Positions 9,060 to 17,152 of a stretch of 64,000 nucleotides of DNA are shown here, piece by piece. Made by a program: the position numbers and the translations under genes. Source of the stretch: Vallitalea longa. Its GTDB lineage: Bacteria > Bacillota > Clostridia > Lachnospirales > Vallitaleaceae. The stretch's first letter is position 1, and the number at the start of each line of letters is the position of its first letter. Under the pieces are notes generated by a model. It was not told the DNA's origin and did not search any database. It saw only the letters and a program-made list of their open reading frames with translations. The stretch spans positions 124,001 through 188,000 of the forward strand of contig NZ_BRLB01000003.1 in NCBI RefSeq assembly GCF_027923465.1. Direction: 5' to 3'.

Positions 9060-10358
9060 ATGAAAAAATTTAAGAATTTTATTATGGGATTTATTACAGC
9101 AACATTATTACTGGTTAGTGTGATGGGGGTATTCGCTAATGGAGTATTAAAAGATATTACTGCCCAGTTATCATATGAGATAAAAACAAAATTTAACGGT
9201 GAAGAAGTCAATTTGACTGATACTGATGGTAATGAGCTGGAACCGATATTATATAATGGAAGAACTTATTTGCCTGTACGTTCATTATGCGAAAAAATAG
9301 ATATTAATCTGGATTGGGAAAATGAAACCAAGACTATTTTGCTTTCTACAAAATCTTCTGAATTACCTTTAGAAGAACAAATAGTCGCTACTATTAATAG
9401 TGATACTGAAATTTATCTTGGAGAAGTTAATTTATATTTGTTAGAGATGAAAAATAACTTGGAAGCAATGTTTGGACCTAATGTTTGGGAACAAAACTTG
9501 GAAGATGGACAATCAATAAAAGAGATGGCTGAAAATGATGCATTAGAATCGGCTAGAAATTCTAATGTTGCAGCTATGATAGCTAAGGAAAAGGGAATTA
9601 AATTAACTGATAGTGAAATGGCTGTAATAAATGAAACAGCTCAAAATTATATGAGTAACTATAATGAAGAAGCTTCAAAAATAAATGGTATCAATTCATC
9701 TACAGTTAAAATAACATTAATAAATCAAAAACTTTTAGAGAAACTATATAGTAAAGAAATGGATAACTATAAAATAGATGAAGAAACTCTTAATACGGCA
9801 TTAAATCTAAACACTGAATACAAAGGTTATCAAGACAACGGTTATGAATATTATGGCGTCAAAGCGAAAGTAAAACATATATTATTTAGTACTTTAGATG
9901 ATAATAATAAGAATCTGACTGAGGAACAAAAAGCTGAGGTTGAAAAACAAGCAGAAAAAATCTTAGCCAAAGCTAAGAAAGGTGAAGATTTTGCTGAATT
10001 AGCAAAAGAATATTCACAAGATTTTGCTTCAAAAGATAATGGAGGAGAATATACATTTGCAAGAGGTCAAATGGTTCCAGAATTCGAAGAAGCGTCATTT
10101 AGTATGAAGCCTGGTGAAATAAAATTGATAGAAACAATGTATGGATATCATATAATCAAATTAGAAGAGATTATTGAAGCAACAAGTGATGATATAGAGA
10201 AGGTAAAAGCTAAAGAACAGGCGATTATTGAAATGATAACAAATAATGTTAAAATACAGGAATTCAATAAAAAAATAGAAAAATGGGTATTAGATTATAA
10301 AATAGAAATAAATAATGAAATATGGGATAAAGTTGATGTTGTTCAACTGGAAATGTAG
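9060..10358 (+). CDS. Secreted parvulin-type peptidyl-prolyl isomerase with N-terminal copper-amine-oxidase-like domain
   Basis: A 432-residue exported protein starting at the ATG after GGGAGGAACAAT. A signal peptide (MKKFKNFIMGF plus a hydrophobic core) ends near ANG and has no lipobox. Residues about 45-100 contain NGRTYLPVRSLCEKI, typical of the copper-amine-oxidase N-terminal domain of Firmicute surface proteins. Residues about 110-260 form a SurA/PrsA-like helical region. Residues about 268-380 are the PpiC rotamase domain (KHILFST, GEDFAELAKEYS, GGEYTFARGQMVPEFEEA, YGYHIIKL). It should help fold exported proteins at the cell surface. The domain pairing replaces the lipid anchor of classical PrsA. 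Confidence 0.9.
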   Translation: MKKFKNFIMGFITATLLLVSVMGVFANGVLKDITAQLSYEIKTKFNGEEVNLTDTDGNELEPILYNGRTYLPVRSLCEKIDINLDWENETKTILLSTKSSELPLEEQIVATINSDTEIYLGEVNLYLLEMKNNLEAMFGPNVWEQNLEDGQSIKEMAENDALESARNSNVAAMIAKEKGIKLTDSEMAVINETAQNYMSNYNEEASKINGINSSTVKITLINQKLLEKLYSKEMDNYKIDEETLNTALNLNTEYKGYQDNGYEYYGVKAKVKHILFSTLDDNNKNLTEEQKAEVEKQAEKILAKAKKGEDFAELAKEYSQDFASKDNGGEYTFARGQMVPEFEEASFSMKPGEIKLIETMYGYHIIKLEEIIEATSDDIEKVKAKEQAIIEMITNNVKIQEFNKKIEKWVLDYKIEINNEIWDKVDVVQLEM

Positions 10359-10363
10359 TATAT

Positions 10364-10388
10364 AGCATCCATTAGGATGCTCTTTCTT
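10364..10388 (+). terminator. Intrinsic terminator after the foldase gene
   Basis: A short hairpin, AGCATCC-ATTA-GGATGCT, is followed by CTTTCTTT and lies just after the stop codon. Confidence 0.65.
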
Positions 10389-10611
10389 TATCTTATAAGA
10401 AAGTCTTACTTTCAAGCATTATGTAGATATATCCATATAAGTTGAGTTAATTAGAAAGCTCTTTATTTTTTAGTCTAGATAGTAAGTTTAATCAATATTT
10501 TCAGGAAAAAATTATTATATAAAATTCTTTAATAGATTTTCGAACCTTTTACTATCTCAAGCGTAGTAATATATGTAGACATAATAATACAGGTTGAATG
10601 AGGGTGGAAAA

Positions 10612-11175
10612 TTGGATGAAAAAATAATAATAGAAAGATGTAGAAACGGATGCAATGAGTATTTTGAGATATTAATCAAAAAATATGAAAATATGTTATA
10701 TAAGTATTGTTTTTATCTCACTGGATCGAAAGAAGAAGGAAATGACCTTTTTCAAGAGACATGGTTAAAAGCCTTCACTAAAATTAAAACATATTCGGAT
10801 GATTATTCATTTAAAAATTGGTTGTTATCTATTGCATCCAACACCTACAAGGACTGGTATCGTAAACAAAAGCGGTGGTCTAAAAAAATAAAAAGTTATT
10901 TTAAATCTGATAGAATGGACAAAGAAATGGAATCTATACCCTCTAATCAGAATTTGCCAGAAGAAGAGTATATCACTAAGGACATATCTAATGAATTAAA
11001 AGAACTAGTGATAAAGCTAAAAACTCATTACAAAGAAGTCATAATCCTGTATTATTTTGAAGAGAAGTCTATAAAAGAAATAAGTTTCATATTAAGTATT
11101 CCAGAAGGAACAGTAAAATCCAGATTGAGCCAAGCTAAAAAAATATTAAAGCAAAGAATGGAGGTGAAACAATGA
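10612..11175 (+). CDS. ECF-type RNA polymerase sigma factor (sigma-70 family)
   Basis: A 187-residue protein with sigma region 2 (YCFYLTGSKEEGNDLFQETWLKAF) and region 4 (YKEVIILYYFEEKSIKEISFILSIPEGTVKSRL), the standard ECF layout with no region 3. I favour the TTG at 10612, preceded by GAGGGTGG. An upstream TTG at 10594 is in frame but less well placed. The stop codon overlaps the next gene's start (ATGA), so the two are translationally coupled, as is common for sigma/anti-sigma pairs. It probably redirects RNA polymerase in response to an envelope signal; target promoters are not visible. Confidence 0.9.
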   Translation: MDEKIIIERCRNGCNEYFEILIKKYENMLYKYCFYLTGSKEEGNDLFQETWLKAFTKIKTYSDDYSFKNWLLSIASNTYKDWYRKQKRWSKKIKSYFKSDRMDKEMESIPSNQNLPEEEYITKDISNELKELVIKLKTHYKEVIILYYFEEKSIKEISFILSIPEGTVKSRLSQAKKILKQRMEVKQ

Positions 11176-11528
11176 ACCAGAAGACAGTCAAAACAGGAAG
11201 AATAGATATAGATATAGAGAAAGAACTAAAAAGTTTAGGGAGACAAGAAATAACTGTACCAAAGGGATTATCACAGACAACATATGAGACAATTAAAGAA
11301 AAACATGATGATGTAGATAGGGCTATTCCATGGGTAATGGCATTTATAATAGCATTTAATTTTTTAATAACAGTTGCAGCTATTATAGGTATAGGTTTCG
11401 GTCTATCTCTTAATATTTATCAATGGCTCATTGTTTTATCTAGTACTATAGCTGTGAATACAATAATATTAATTGTAACTATAATTTTTAAAGACGATAT
11501 CATTAAACAAATATCAAGATTAACATAA
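11172..11528 (+). CDS. Small membrane protein, candidate anti-sigma factor
   Basis: 118 residues, overlapping the sigma-factor gene by four bases. The soluble N-terminal part (about 55 residues, charged) is followed by two hydrophobic segments (about 60-82 and 88-108) and a short charged tail. Size, membrane anchoring and coupling to an ECF sigma gene suggest an anti-sigma factor. I see no ZAS zinc motif (HxxxCxxC), so the sequence does not prove the role. Family unknown. Confidence 0.7.
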   Translation: MNQKTVKTGRIDIDIEKELKSLGRQEITVPKGLSQTTYETIKEKHDDVDRAIPWVMAFIIAFNFLITVAAIIGIGFGLSLNIYQWLIVLSSTIAVNTIILIVTIIFKDDIIKQISRLT

Positions 11529-11546
11529 AAATAGGGAGGTCATTAT

Positions 11547-12008
11547 ATGTATGAAAAAAGTAAATTTAAAGTTATATTTTGGGTTATCACTTGTATTATA
11601 ATAGCAGGTATTACAGGGCTTGGAGTTCTGATGGGCCTTAGCAGTTTAATTACTGAGAGAGATGTTATGCCAATGATGATAATGGGTATATTTTTATTAA
11701 TTATAGTACTTGTCATAATATTAGCAGGTATAACAGTCTATAAAGATGCTAAGAAGTTACAGCTAGATCCATGGATGTGGATATTAATTGTAATGTATGT
11801 GCCTTATTTTATAGGATTAATCATTTATCTTGTAGTTAGAAGTAATGAGAAAAAAAGGGTCAGGTGTGTTCATTGTGGAAACCCAGTAGAATCTGATTAT
11901 AATATTTGCCCACATTGCGGACACGAACTTGCGAAGGTGTGCAGTAACTGCGGAAAATACGTTAACAAACAATTTAATATATGCCCATATTGTGGTAAAG
12001 ATTTATAA
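11547..12008 (+). CDS. Membrane protein with two C-terminal zinc ribbons
   Basis: 153 residues. Three hydrophobic segments fill residues 8-110, and the third part (DPWMWILIVMYVPYFIGLIIYLVVR) resembles the phospholipase-D-nuclease N-terminal (PLDc_N) membrane motif. Two zinc-ribbon modules follow, CVHCGNPVESDYNICPHCG and CSNCGKYVNKQFNICPYCG. The Shine-Dalgarno GGGAGG precedes the ATG. It is the third gene of the sigma-factor operon, 18 bp after its neighbour. Such double ribbons usually bind structural zinc and mediate protein contacts. A regulatory or sensory role with the sigma factor is plausible but not shown. Confidence 0.85.
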   Translation: MYEKSKFKVIFWVITCIIIAGITGLGVLMGLSSLITERDVMPMMIMGIFLLIIVLVIILAGITVYKDAKKLQLDPWMWILIVMYVPYFIGLIIYLVVRSNEKKRVRCVHCGNPVESDYNICPHCGHELAKVCSNCGKYVNKQFNICPYCGKDL

Positions 12009-12013
12009 ATAAT

Positions 12014-12054
12014 AAAAATCCATGTAGTCATTATTCGGCTATATGGATTTTTTT
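12014..12054. terminator. Bidirectional intrinsic terminator between convergent genes
   Basis: Arms AAATCCATGTAG and CTATATGGATTT (one G-U pair) are flanked by A and T runs on both sides. It can end the sigma operon on the plus strand and the PAP2-like gene on the minus strand. Confidence 0.8.
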
Positions 12055-12116
12055 AAATCTGGTTTAACATGTCCAAAATATATATAAATATTAAGAGGTG
12101 AGTTTGGATTATGTTA

Positions 12117-12977
12117 TCAATCGTCTATAGTTAGTGATGTGCATTTCTTATCGCCGAAATAAGGAATTATCTGTTTATATGGTGGAGGTGGCAGCTTAGG
12201 ATTTTTGCTAACTCGTATTGGATAATCTATCTGTGAAAGATTAATATCATATTGTTTCTTTAATTGTTCTACGACTATTTGTCCTATTTGTCTACCTAAT
12301 CTTAAACCTTCTGTTAGGTCAACGGGGTAATGAACCCCACCATAGAGTCTTGATATTGCACATTGCTTAGCTAAATCATTAAGCCTTTCTTTATCCGCTT
12401 CAAAAAAATAGCTTAATACTACCTCAGCACAACCTGCTATCGTTGCATGTCCTGCTGGATAACTTGGATGTCTTGGTGTACATAAGAAAGTTCTTAATCT
12501 CTGGTCGTATTGGTTAGGCCTTGGTATTTGCCATTTAAATTTGAAATGCCACGCAATAGCAAAGGCATCATTCAGCGCTCCTTGTAAAGCTGCAAGTATT
12601 CTAGCCGCTCTTGGTGCTGAGATGTTATACGTAGTAATCAGTATATCAGCTATAGGAGTAAATTGCTTGGTTGCAGGACCTGTTCCCCAGTAGGTTGCTA
12701 CTTTTTTCTGGAATTCTGTCAAATGTGCAAGAGTTTTCTTAACAATACATAGTTGTTTTCCTTGGAAATCAATACCTTGGTCAGGACTTCTTATTTCAAA
12801 AGCTACTACATTACCTTCAGGATCTAGAAATCTTCCTTCCTCATCTCTGCCGAAAAAGTATGTAGGCCATGAACTTGCATAAGGTTCTTCTTTGGTTGGA
12901 ACTCTATTTTCTCCTGCATATGAAAGCTGTTCCCATTTGCCAGGTACATTAACCTTTTGTGTACATGTTTTCGTCAT
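12117..12977 (-). CDS. PAP2-superfamily protein, vanadium-haloperoxidase-like
   Basis: About 286 residues from the ATG preceded by AAGGTGGTG; GTG codons a few residues earlier are alternatives. The three active-site motifs of the PAP2/vanadium-haloperoxidase fold are intact: KFKWQIPRP (K-x6-RP), PSYPAGH (PSGH-like) and SRLYGGVHYPVD (SRxxxxxHxxxD). It has no obvious signal peptide or membrane segments, unlike lipid phosphatases, so it looks like the soluble haloperoxidase/acid-phosphatase branch. These proteins hydrolyse phosphomonoesters or, with vanadate, oxidise halides; the sequence cannot decide between them. It is a single-gene unit, convergent with the sigma-factor operon. Confidence 0.85.
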   Translation of the reverse strand: MTKTCTQKVNVPGKWEQLSYAGENRVPTKEEPYASSWPTYFFGRDEEGRFLDPEGNVVAFEIRSPDQGIDFQGKQLCIVKKTLAHLTEFQKKVATYWGTGPATKQFTPIADILITTYNISAPRAARILAALQGALNDAFAIAWHFKFKWQIPRPNQYDQRLRTFLCTPRHPSYPAGHATIAGCAEVVLSYFFEADKERLNDLAKQCAISRLYGGVHYPVDLTEGLRLGRQIGQIVVEQLKKQYDINLSQIDYPIRVSKNPKLPPPPYKQIIPYFGDKKCTSLTIDD

Positions 12978-13232
12978 GTCATATATCACCACCTTTTAAA
13001 AACTTGTCCATTATCTGGACAAAGTTATCTCTTGGTATATTCTATGTTCTGATAGGAGTATTTGTTACTATTGCATATACTTTAATAAACTGATAACAAA
13101 AATAATATTTAGTGAAATATTAGACAAAATATGATATAATCTTTATTATATTTCATCCTTAGCAACGATAAATTTAGCATATTAATTTATTGGTGAACGA
13201 TACTGAAAGAAAGAGTAAAGGGGGAATTAATC

Positions 13233-13304
13233 ATGTGGGAAAATAAAATATTTACAGATAAACCAAACTTAGATTTTTACATCGTCAGCGAGCAGTGGTG
13301 TTAA
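13233..13304 (+). CDS. Possible 23-residue small ORF or gene remnant
   Basis: AAAGGGGGAA is perfectly placed before an ATG that opens a 23-codon frame (MWENKIFTDK... YIVSEQWC) ending in TAA. The strong ribosome site argues for translation; the abrupt end suggests either a genuine micro-protein or a truncated gene. The flanks 12978-13232 and 13305-13388 contain no other gene I can support. Confidence 0.35.
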   Translation: MWENKIFTDKPNLDFYIVSEQWC

Positions 13305-13388
13305 CGCGATTACAGGTATGTTTATTTAGATAATAGCATAGTCACATCAATTCAGAATTAAATAACAGTGTATGCAGGAGGAAGCAAG

Positions 13389-13787
13389 ATGAAGAGCAGT
13401 AAGAGTGAAATCAAAAAAGCAGTTATTATCGGCGTATTAATAGGCATACCGATAATGATAGGTATAATAATCGGCAATTATTTATTACATATGAATGATA
13501 TAGACTTAAATAAATTACCTTGTATTACAGCTACAGAGCTATTTAAAACTAACGAGAGATATGTTGGTGAATTAGTTATCGTGTATGGAGAAGTAGAGCA
13601 GAAAGAAGATTATAACATCGTGTTAAAACACGGAGCAGATTCTTTAATCTCGTGTGGTTTTAATGATGACGCTGAGACAATAGAAGATATAACAGTTGGC
13701 AACATGGTTTATATAGTGGGAAAATGCAAGGGTAAGCTCGGTTTAGTAGTCATGACAAATTGCAAACGAATTGAGCCTAAGAAATAA
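13389..13787 (+). CDS. Membrane-anchored OB-fold (tRNA_anti-like) protein
   Basis: 132 residues from the ATG preceded by AGGAGGAAG. One N-terminal membrane segment (about residues 10-33, VIIGVLIGIPIMIGIIIG) is followed by a beta-rich domain (LFKTNERYVGELVIVYGEVEQ, SLISCGFNDD, VGNMVYIVGKCKG). This pattern matches the tRNA_anti-like OB-fold family seen in many short exported proteins of unknown function. Base composition around it (13290-13920) looks less AT-biased than the surroundings, with codons such as CGC and GCG, which may indicate acquisition. No partner gene is evident. Confidence 0.75.
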   Translation: MKSSKSEIKKAVIIGVLIGIPIMIGIIIGNYLLHMNDIDLNKLPCITATELFKTNERYVGELVIVYGEVEQKEDYNIVLKHGADSLISCGFNDDAETIEDITVGNMVYIVGKCKGKLGLVVMTNCKRIEPKK

Positions 13788-13948
13788 CAGCGTATTAATA
13801 CATGGATCGCACTTTTGGAAAAATGTAAAATTGTCTCCAACGAGCGCTACGATAAGTTGTGTTATTATATTAAAATAATTTTAAATGCACGCTACAGTAT
13901 ACAGCGGTTAGCTAGAAAATAAAAATTATGTTAAATGATGGTGATAAT

Positions 13949-15166
13949 ATGAGAATCGGGAAATTCGCAGAATATAACAAAGTCACTAAAGATACGATAA
14001 GACATTATATGGATATGGGATTAATAATACCTGAGAAAAAATCAGGTAAGTATCATTTTAATGAAAGATGTCAAAAGAATCTAGAGCAGGTATTAGCTTT
14101 AAAAAGCATGGATTTCTCATTGAATGACATAAAAAATATATTCAGAATGCAATTATTAGGCAAATACTCAGATTATGAAAAAGATGAATACTATAGAAAA
14201 TTGTTTTTAGATAAACGCAAAACCGTAGAAGAGCAAATTGTTTATTATACCAATGTTAAAGGAAGGTTAAATAATGAGATAAAAAAAATAGCACTTACGA
14301 GAAATAAGACTGATAATATTATTGGTATCAATATAGAATGTCTAGAAATGTTTACATGCTTAAAATGCCGTAGTGATTTAATACTATATGATGGACGAGT
14401 TAATAATAATCAAATAATTGAAGGAAAACTAAGATGTAAATGTGGTGAAGAATATATTATAAAAGATGGTATTTTAATTACAGATGATAACATGGTAAAC
14501 TATTATGATGAAGATCAGTATTGTATTAGTGATTTCATTAACAATACAGATACTGAGTTCATAAATAATTTATATAAAGGTATAGAATCATGGCATCAAA
14601 AAATCAAATGGAGTGATTTTAGCAATAAAGTTATTCTGGAATTGGGAACAGGCTATGGATTTGTATTAAGAAATATCCTTGACGATTTATCAGATGATAC
14701 TATTTATATTGCTGTTGATCATGATTTGACCATGCAAAAATATCTAAAAAAGATGTTGGAAAGTGCGAATTGTAGTAAAAATATAATATTCCTCTGTTGT
14801 GACTTTTCACATATACCTATAAAAAATGAATCGGTTGATATTCTTATGGATATAACAGGTACAAGTAATTATAGTTTTAATGATACAAGGTTTTTGTTAG
14901 AGATAATTGATAGGTATGTTAAAAAAGAAGCATATCTCATGGGGGCTTATATCTTATTTAAGAATTTTAGTGAAAGAAGTTCTATTGATAAAACATATAG
15001 AAAAAATTTCATGATAGATAATATTATTAAGGGTATTAATGATTTAGGCTACAAAAAGATAACCGAAGATTATATATATGATTATATTAAAAAGGCTGAT
15101 AAATACGAAAACTATTTTACAAAAGGTGAAAAAGTCTATTTATATACATTTCATGGTAAAAGATAA
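13949..15166 (+). CDS. MerR-family regulator fused to a zinc ribbon and a SAM-dependent methyltransferase domain
   Basis: 405 residues from the ATG at 13949. Residues 1-70 form a MerR winged helix (MRIGKFAEYNKVTKDTIRHYMDMGLI). Residues about 75-120 form the expected dimerisation coiled coil. A zinc ribbon (CLKCRSDL, then CKCGEEY) spans about 134-175. A class I methyltransferase domain (KVILELGTGYGFVLRNIL, DILMDITGT) spans about 215-335. In most MerR proteins the C-terminus senses the inducer; here a methyltransferase occupies that place. The zinc-ribbon-plus-methyltransferase order recalls rRNA methyltransferases of the RlmA type. The adjacent MFS pump has a MerR-type promoter, so I infer that this protein controls it. 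Confidence 0.85.
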   Translation: MRIGKFAEYNKVTKDTIRHYMDMGLIIPEKKSGKYHFNERCQKNLEQVLALKSMDFSLNDIKNIFRMQLLGKYSDYEKDEYYRKLFLDKRKTVEEQIVYYTNVKGRLNNEIKKIALTRNKTDNIIGINIECLEMFTCLKCRSDLILYDGRVNNNQIIEGKLRCKCGEEYIIKDGILITDDNMVNYYDEDQYCISDFINNTDTEFINNLYKGIESWHQKIKWSDFSNKVILELGTGYGFVLRNILDDLSDDTIYIAVDHDLTMQKYLKKMLESANCSKNIIFLCCDFSHIPIKNESVDILMDITGTSNYSFNDTRFLLEIIDRYVKKEAYLMGAYILFKNFSERSSIDKTYRKNFMIDNIIKGINDLGYKKITEDYIYDYIKKADKYENYFTKGEKVYLYTFHGKR

Positions 15167-15188
15167 GATGGGGTTAACCCTATCTTAT
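15163..15188. repeat. Inverted repeat overlapping the merR-methyltransferase stop codon
   Basis: ATAAGATGGGG-TTAA-CCCTATCTTAT forms an 11-bp stem with one G-U pair. It could terminate the upstream transcript weakly (the T-run is poor) or be a protein-binding palindrome ahead of the MFS promoter. Confidence 0.55.
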
Positions 15189-15224
15189 ATAATAATTCTT
15201 TTGAAATCAGGCATAATTAATGTA

Positions 15225-15255
15225 TTGACATTGGCTTAACTCCTTTAAATATAAT
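15225..15255 (+). promoter_or_regulatory. MerR-type promoter with 19-bp spacer
   Basis: A perfect TTGACA (15225-15230) and perfect TATAAT (15250-15255) are separated by 19 bp instead of 17. The spacer holds a TTAA-N5-TTAA dyad. Overlong spacers are the signature of promoters activated by MerR proteins, which untwist the DNA. The nearest MerR gene is immediately upstream and the MFS start is 37 bp downstream. Confidence 0.75.
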
Positions 15256-15291
15256 AACTATATTATTTAATATAAACAGGAGGATATACAT

Positions 15292-16563
15292 ATGTTTAAA
15301 AAAATAACTAACGTATTTTCACAGTATAGGGGCTTGTCTAGATCAGCTTATGTTATATTTTATGCCAGAATAATTACTAATATGGGTGCATTCATATGGC
15401 CTTTGTTGACTTTACTATTAAAAAGGAAAATGGGCTATTCAGAGTTGACTATAGGGTATATTTCATTAGGGATAGGCTCTATTTTTGTTGTTGCCAATAT
15501 AATCGGAGGAAAACTGGCGGATAGATTTAATCGTAAGAAGTTAATAGTCATATTTGACCTGATAAGTGTATCGTTTTTCATATCCTGTGCTTTTGTAGAA
15601 CCAGGTACCATAATGGTTGTACTGTTTTCTATAGCAGGAATTTTCGCTAATATTGAAAACCCATCTTTTGAAGCATTGATAGCAGATATATCTAAATCCA
15701 AAGATAGAGAAAAAGTATACTCGCTATCTTATTTGGGACATAATTTAGGATTTATGGTAGGGCCACTAATTGGTGGATTGCTATTCGAAAATTATCTTAG
15801 TCTGGCATTTGTAATAGACGGTTTGACAACTCTTACATCGACAATATTGATTATCCTATTTGTCAAGACAAGTGATGCAGAACAGATTAAAGAGCAAGAA
15901 ATTGAAATGCAAGAAATCAATGAATATGAAAATGATGAAGATGACAGGTGTTCAACATTTAACGTTTTGCTAAGAAGAAAATCGGTATTATTACAATTAG
16001 TCATATTTATATTCTCCTCTTTCATCTATGAACAGTGGTCATTTGCTGTTCCGCTATATATAGAAGAATTATATATGGAAAAGGGAGGAATGTATTTTGG
16101 ATTCATATCAGGTTATAATGGCTTCATTGTTATATTGTTTACACCAATACTCACTTGGTTATTAAGAAAATTCCGTGAATTACAGAAAATTTTTATAGGA
16201 GTGGCTCTATATTCATTTAGTTTCCTACTTATAAGAAATGCACCTGCATTATCTATATTTTTCGTGATGATTTTTGTATTTACCATAGGGGAAATCGTAA
16301 ATATGTTAGGATCATCTCCATACCTAAGCAGACGAATTCCAGCATCTCATAGGGGAAGAGTCAACAGTTATGCTAGTGTATGTTATTTTGTTGGAGGTGT
16401 AGGTGGACGCGCACTGATTGGATGGGTAATCAATGATTATTCATATGCTACAGCTTTTACAGTAATTACTTGTGTAGGTGTTGTTGCACTATTAATCATT
16501 CTACTTAATTATAAACTCGATAAAAAAACTTTCCCACTACTTTATCAAAAAAAGGCTGTTTAG
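15292..16563 (+). CDS. Major facilitator superfamily transporter, probable drug or metabolite exporter
   Basis: 423 residues with about 12 hydrophobic segments and an acidic central loop near residues 197-220 (EQEIEMQEINEYENDEDDR). The conserved loop after the second helix, GGKLADRFNRKKLI, is the classic MFS motif A, and the RIPASHRGRVNSYA segment is seen in drug-proton antiporters. The Shine-Dalgarno AGGAGG is well placed. Its promoter has MerR-type architecture and its neighbour is a MerR-methyltransferase fusion, so a regulated efflux pump is likely. The substrate is unknown. Confidence 0.9.
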   Translation: MFKKITNVFSQYRGLSRSAYVIFYARIITNMGAFIWPLLTLLLKRKMGYSELTIGYISLGIGSIFVVANIIGGKLADRFNRKKLIVIFDLISVSFFISCAFVEPGTIMVVLFSIAGIFANIENPSFEALIADISKSKDREKVYSLSYLGHNLGFMVGPLIGGLLFENYLSLAFVIDGLTTLTSTILIILFVKTSDAEQIKEQEIEMQEINEYENDEDDRCSTFNVLLRRKSVLLQLVIFIFSSFIYEQWSFAVPLYIEELYMEKGGMYFGFISGYNGFIVILFTPILTWLLRKFRELQKIFIGVALYSFSFLLIRNAPALSIFFVMIFVFTIGEIVNMLGSSPYLSRRIPASHRGRVNSYASVCYFVGGVGGRALIGWVINDYSYATAFTVITCVGVVALLIILLNYKLDKKTFPLLYQKKAV

Positions 16564-16576
16564 ACAGCTTTCTTAC
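16551..16576 (+). terminator. Weak terminator-like hairpin after the MFS gene
   Basis: AAAGGCTGT-TTAG-ACAGCTTT with one bulged base spans the stop codon and is followed by CTT. The arms are short, so confidence is modest. Confidence 0.4.
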
Positions 16577-16760
16577 AATAAAAAATATTGCTTCTGGATT
16601 GATTTGCTTTTTAGAAATATTTCAGTCCGAAAGATATGTTGATATAATTTATTTGAATTATGTATAATTTATATATGGGTTGACTAAAACTAATTGTATA
16701 GGTTATTATAAACATATTGAAAAAAAATAATAAGCAAATTAGATTAGAGGAGAATTCATT

Positions 16761-16985
16761 ATGAAAGATAAAGTACAAGAAGTATTAGACCAAGTACGTC
16801 CAGGATTACAAGGTGACGGTGGTGACGTTAGATTAGTTGAAGTAACAGATGACGGTATCGTAAAAGTTGAATTAGAAGGTTCTTGTAAAGGATGTCCTTT
16901 TTCACAATTGACTGTTAAAAACTTCATTGAAAAAACATTAAAAGAACAAATTCCAGAAGTAAAAGAAGTTGTATCTGTTAATTAA
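16761..16985 (+). CDS. NifU C-terminal-domain protein (iron-sulfur cluster scaffold)
   Basis: 74 residues, a stand-alone NifU_C/Nfu domain: PGLQGDGGDVRLVEV followed by the cluster-binding CKGC. Stand-alone Nfu proteins of this size carry or transfer [4Fe-4S] clusters to apo-enzymes in the cytoplasm. The gene is monocistronic, with a Shine-Dalgarno AGGAG and a terminator 45 bp after the stop. The nearby lysine 2,3-aminomutase is a radical-SAM iron-sulfur enzyme, but a specific link is not implied. Confidence 0.95.
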   Translation: MKDKVQEVLDQVRPGLQGDGGDVRLVEVTDDGIVKVELEGSCKGCPFSQLTVKNFIEKTLKEQIPEVKEVVSVN

Positions 16986-17031
16986 TCCAACAAAAGACTG
17001 TACAACGATTGATAATTAAAAGTATTGTATC

Positions 17032-17065
17032 TATAAACCTTAGATAATTTTCTAAGGTTTATTTT
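17032..17065 (+). terminator. Intrinsic terminator after the nifU-like gene
   Basis: TATAAACCTTAGA and TCTAAGGTTTA form a stable stem followed by TTTT. Confidence 0.8.
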
Positions 17066-17152
17066 GGATTGGAAAAAATTTTAGACATGTCATACTAATT
17101 TGTGGTAATATAATTAGTAGAGCATACCAAAACAAATGATAGGAGGGTAAAC

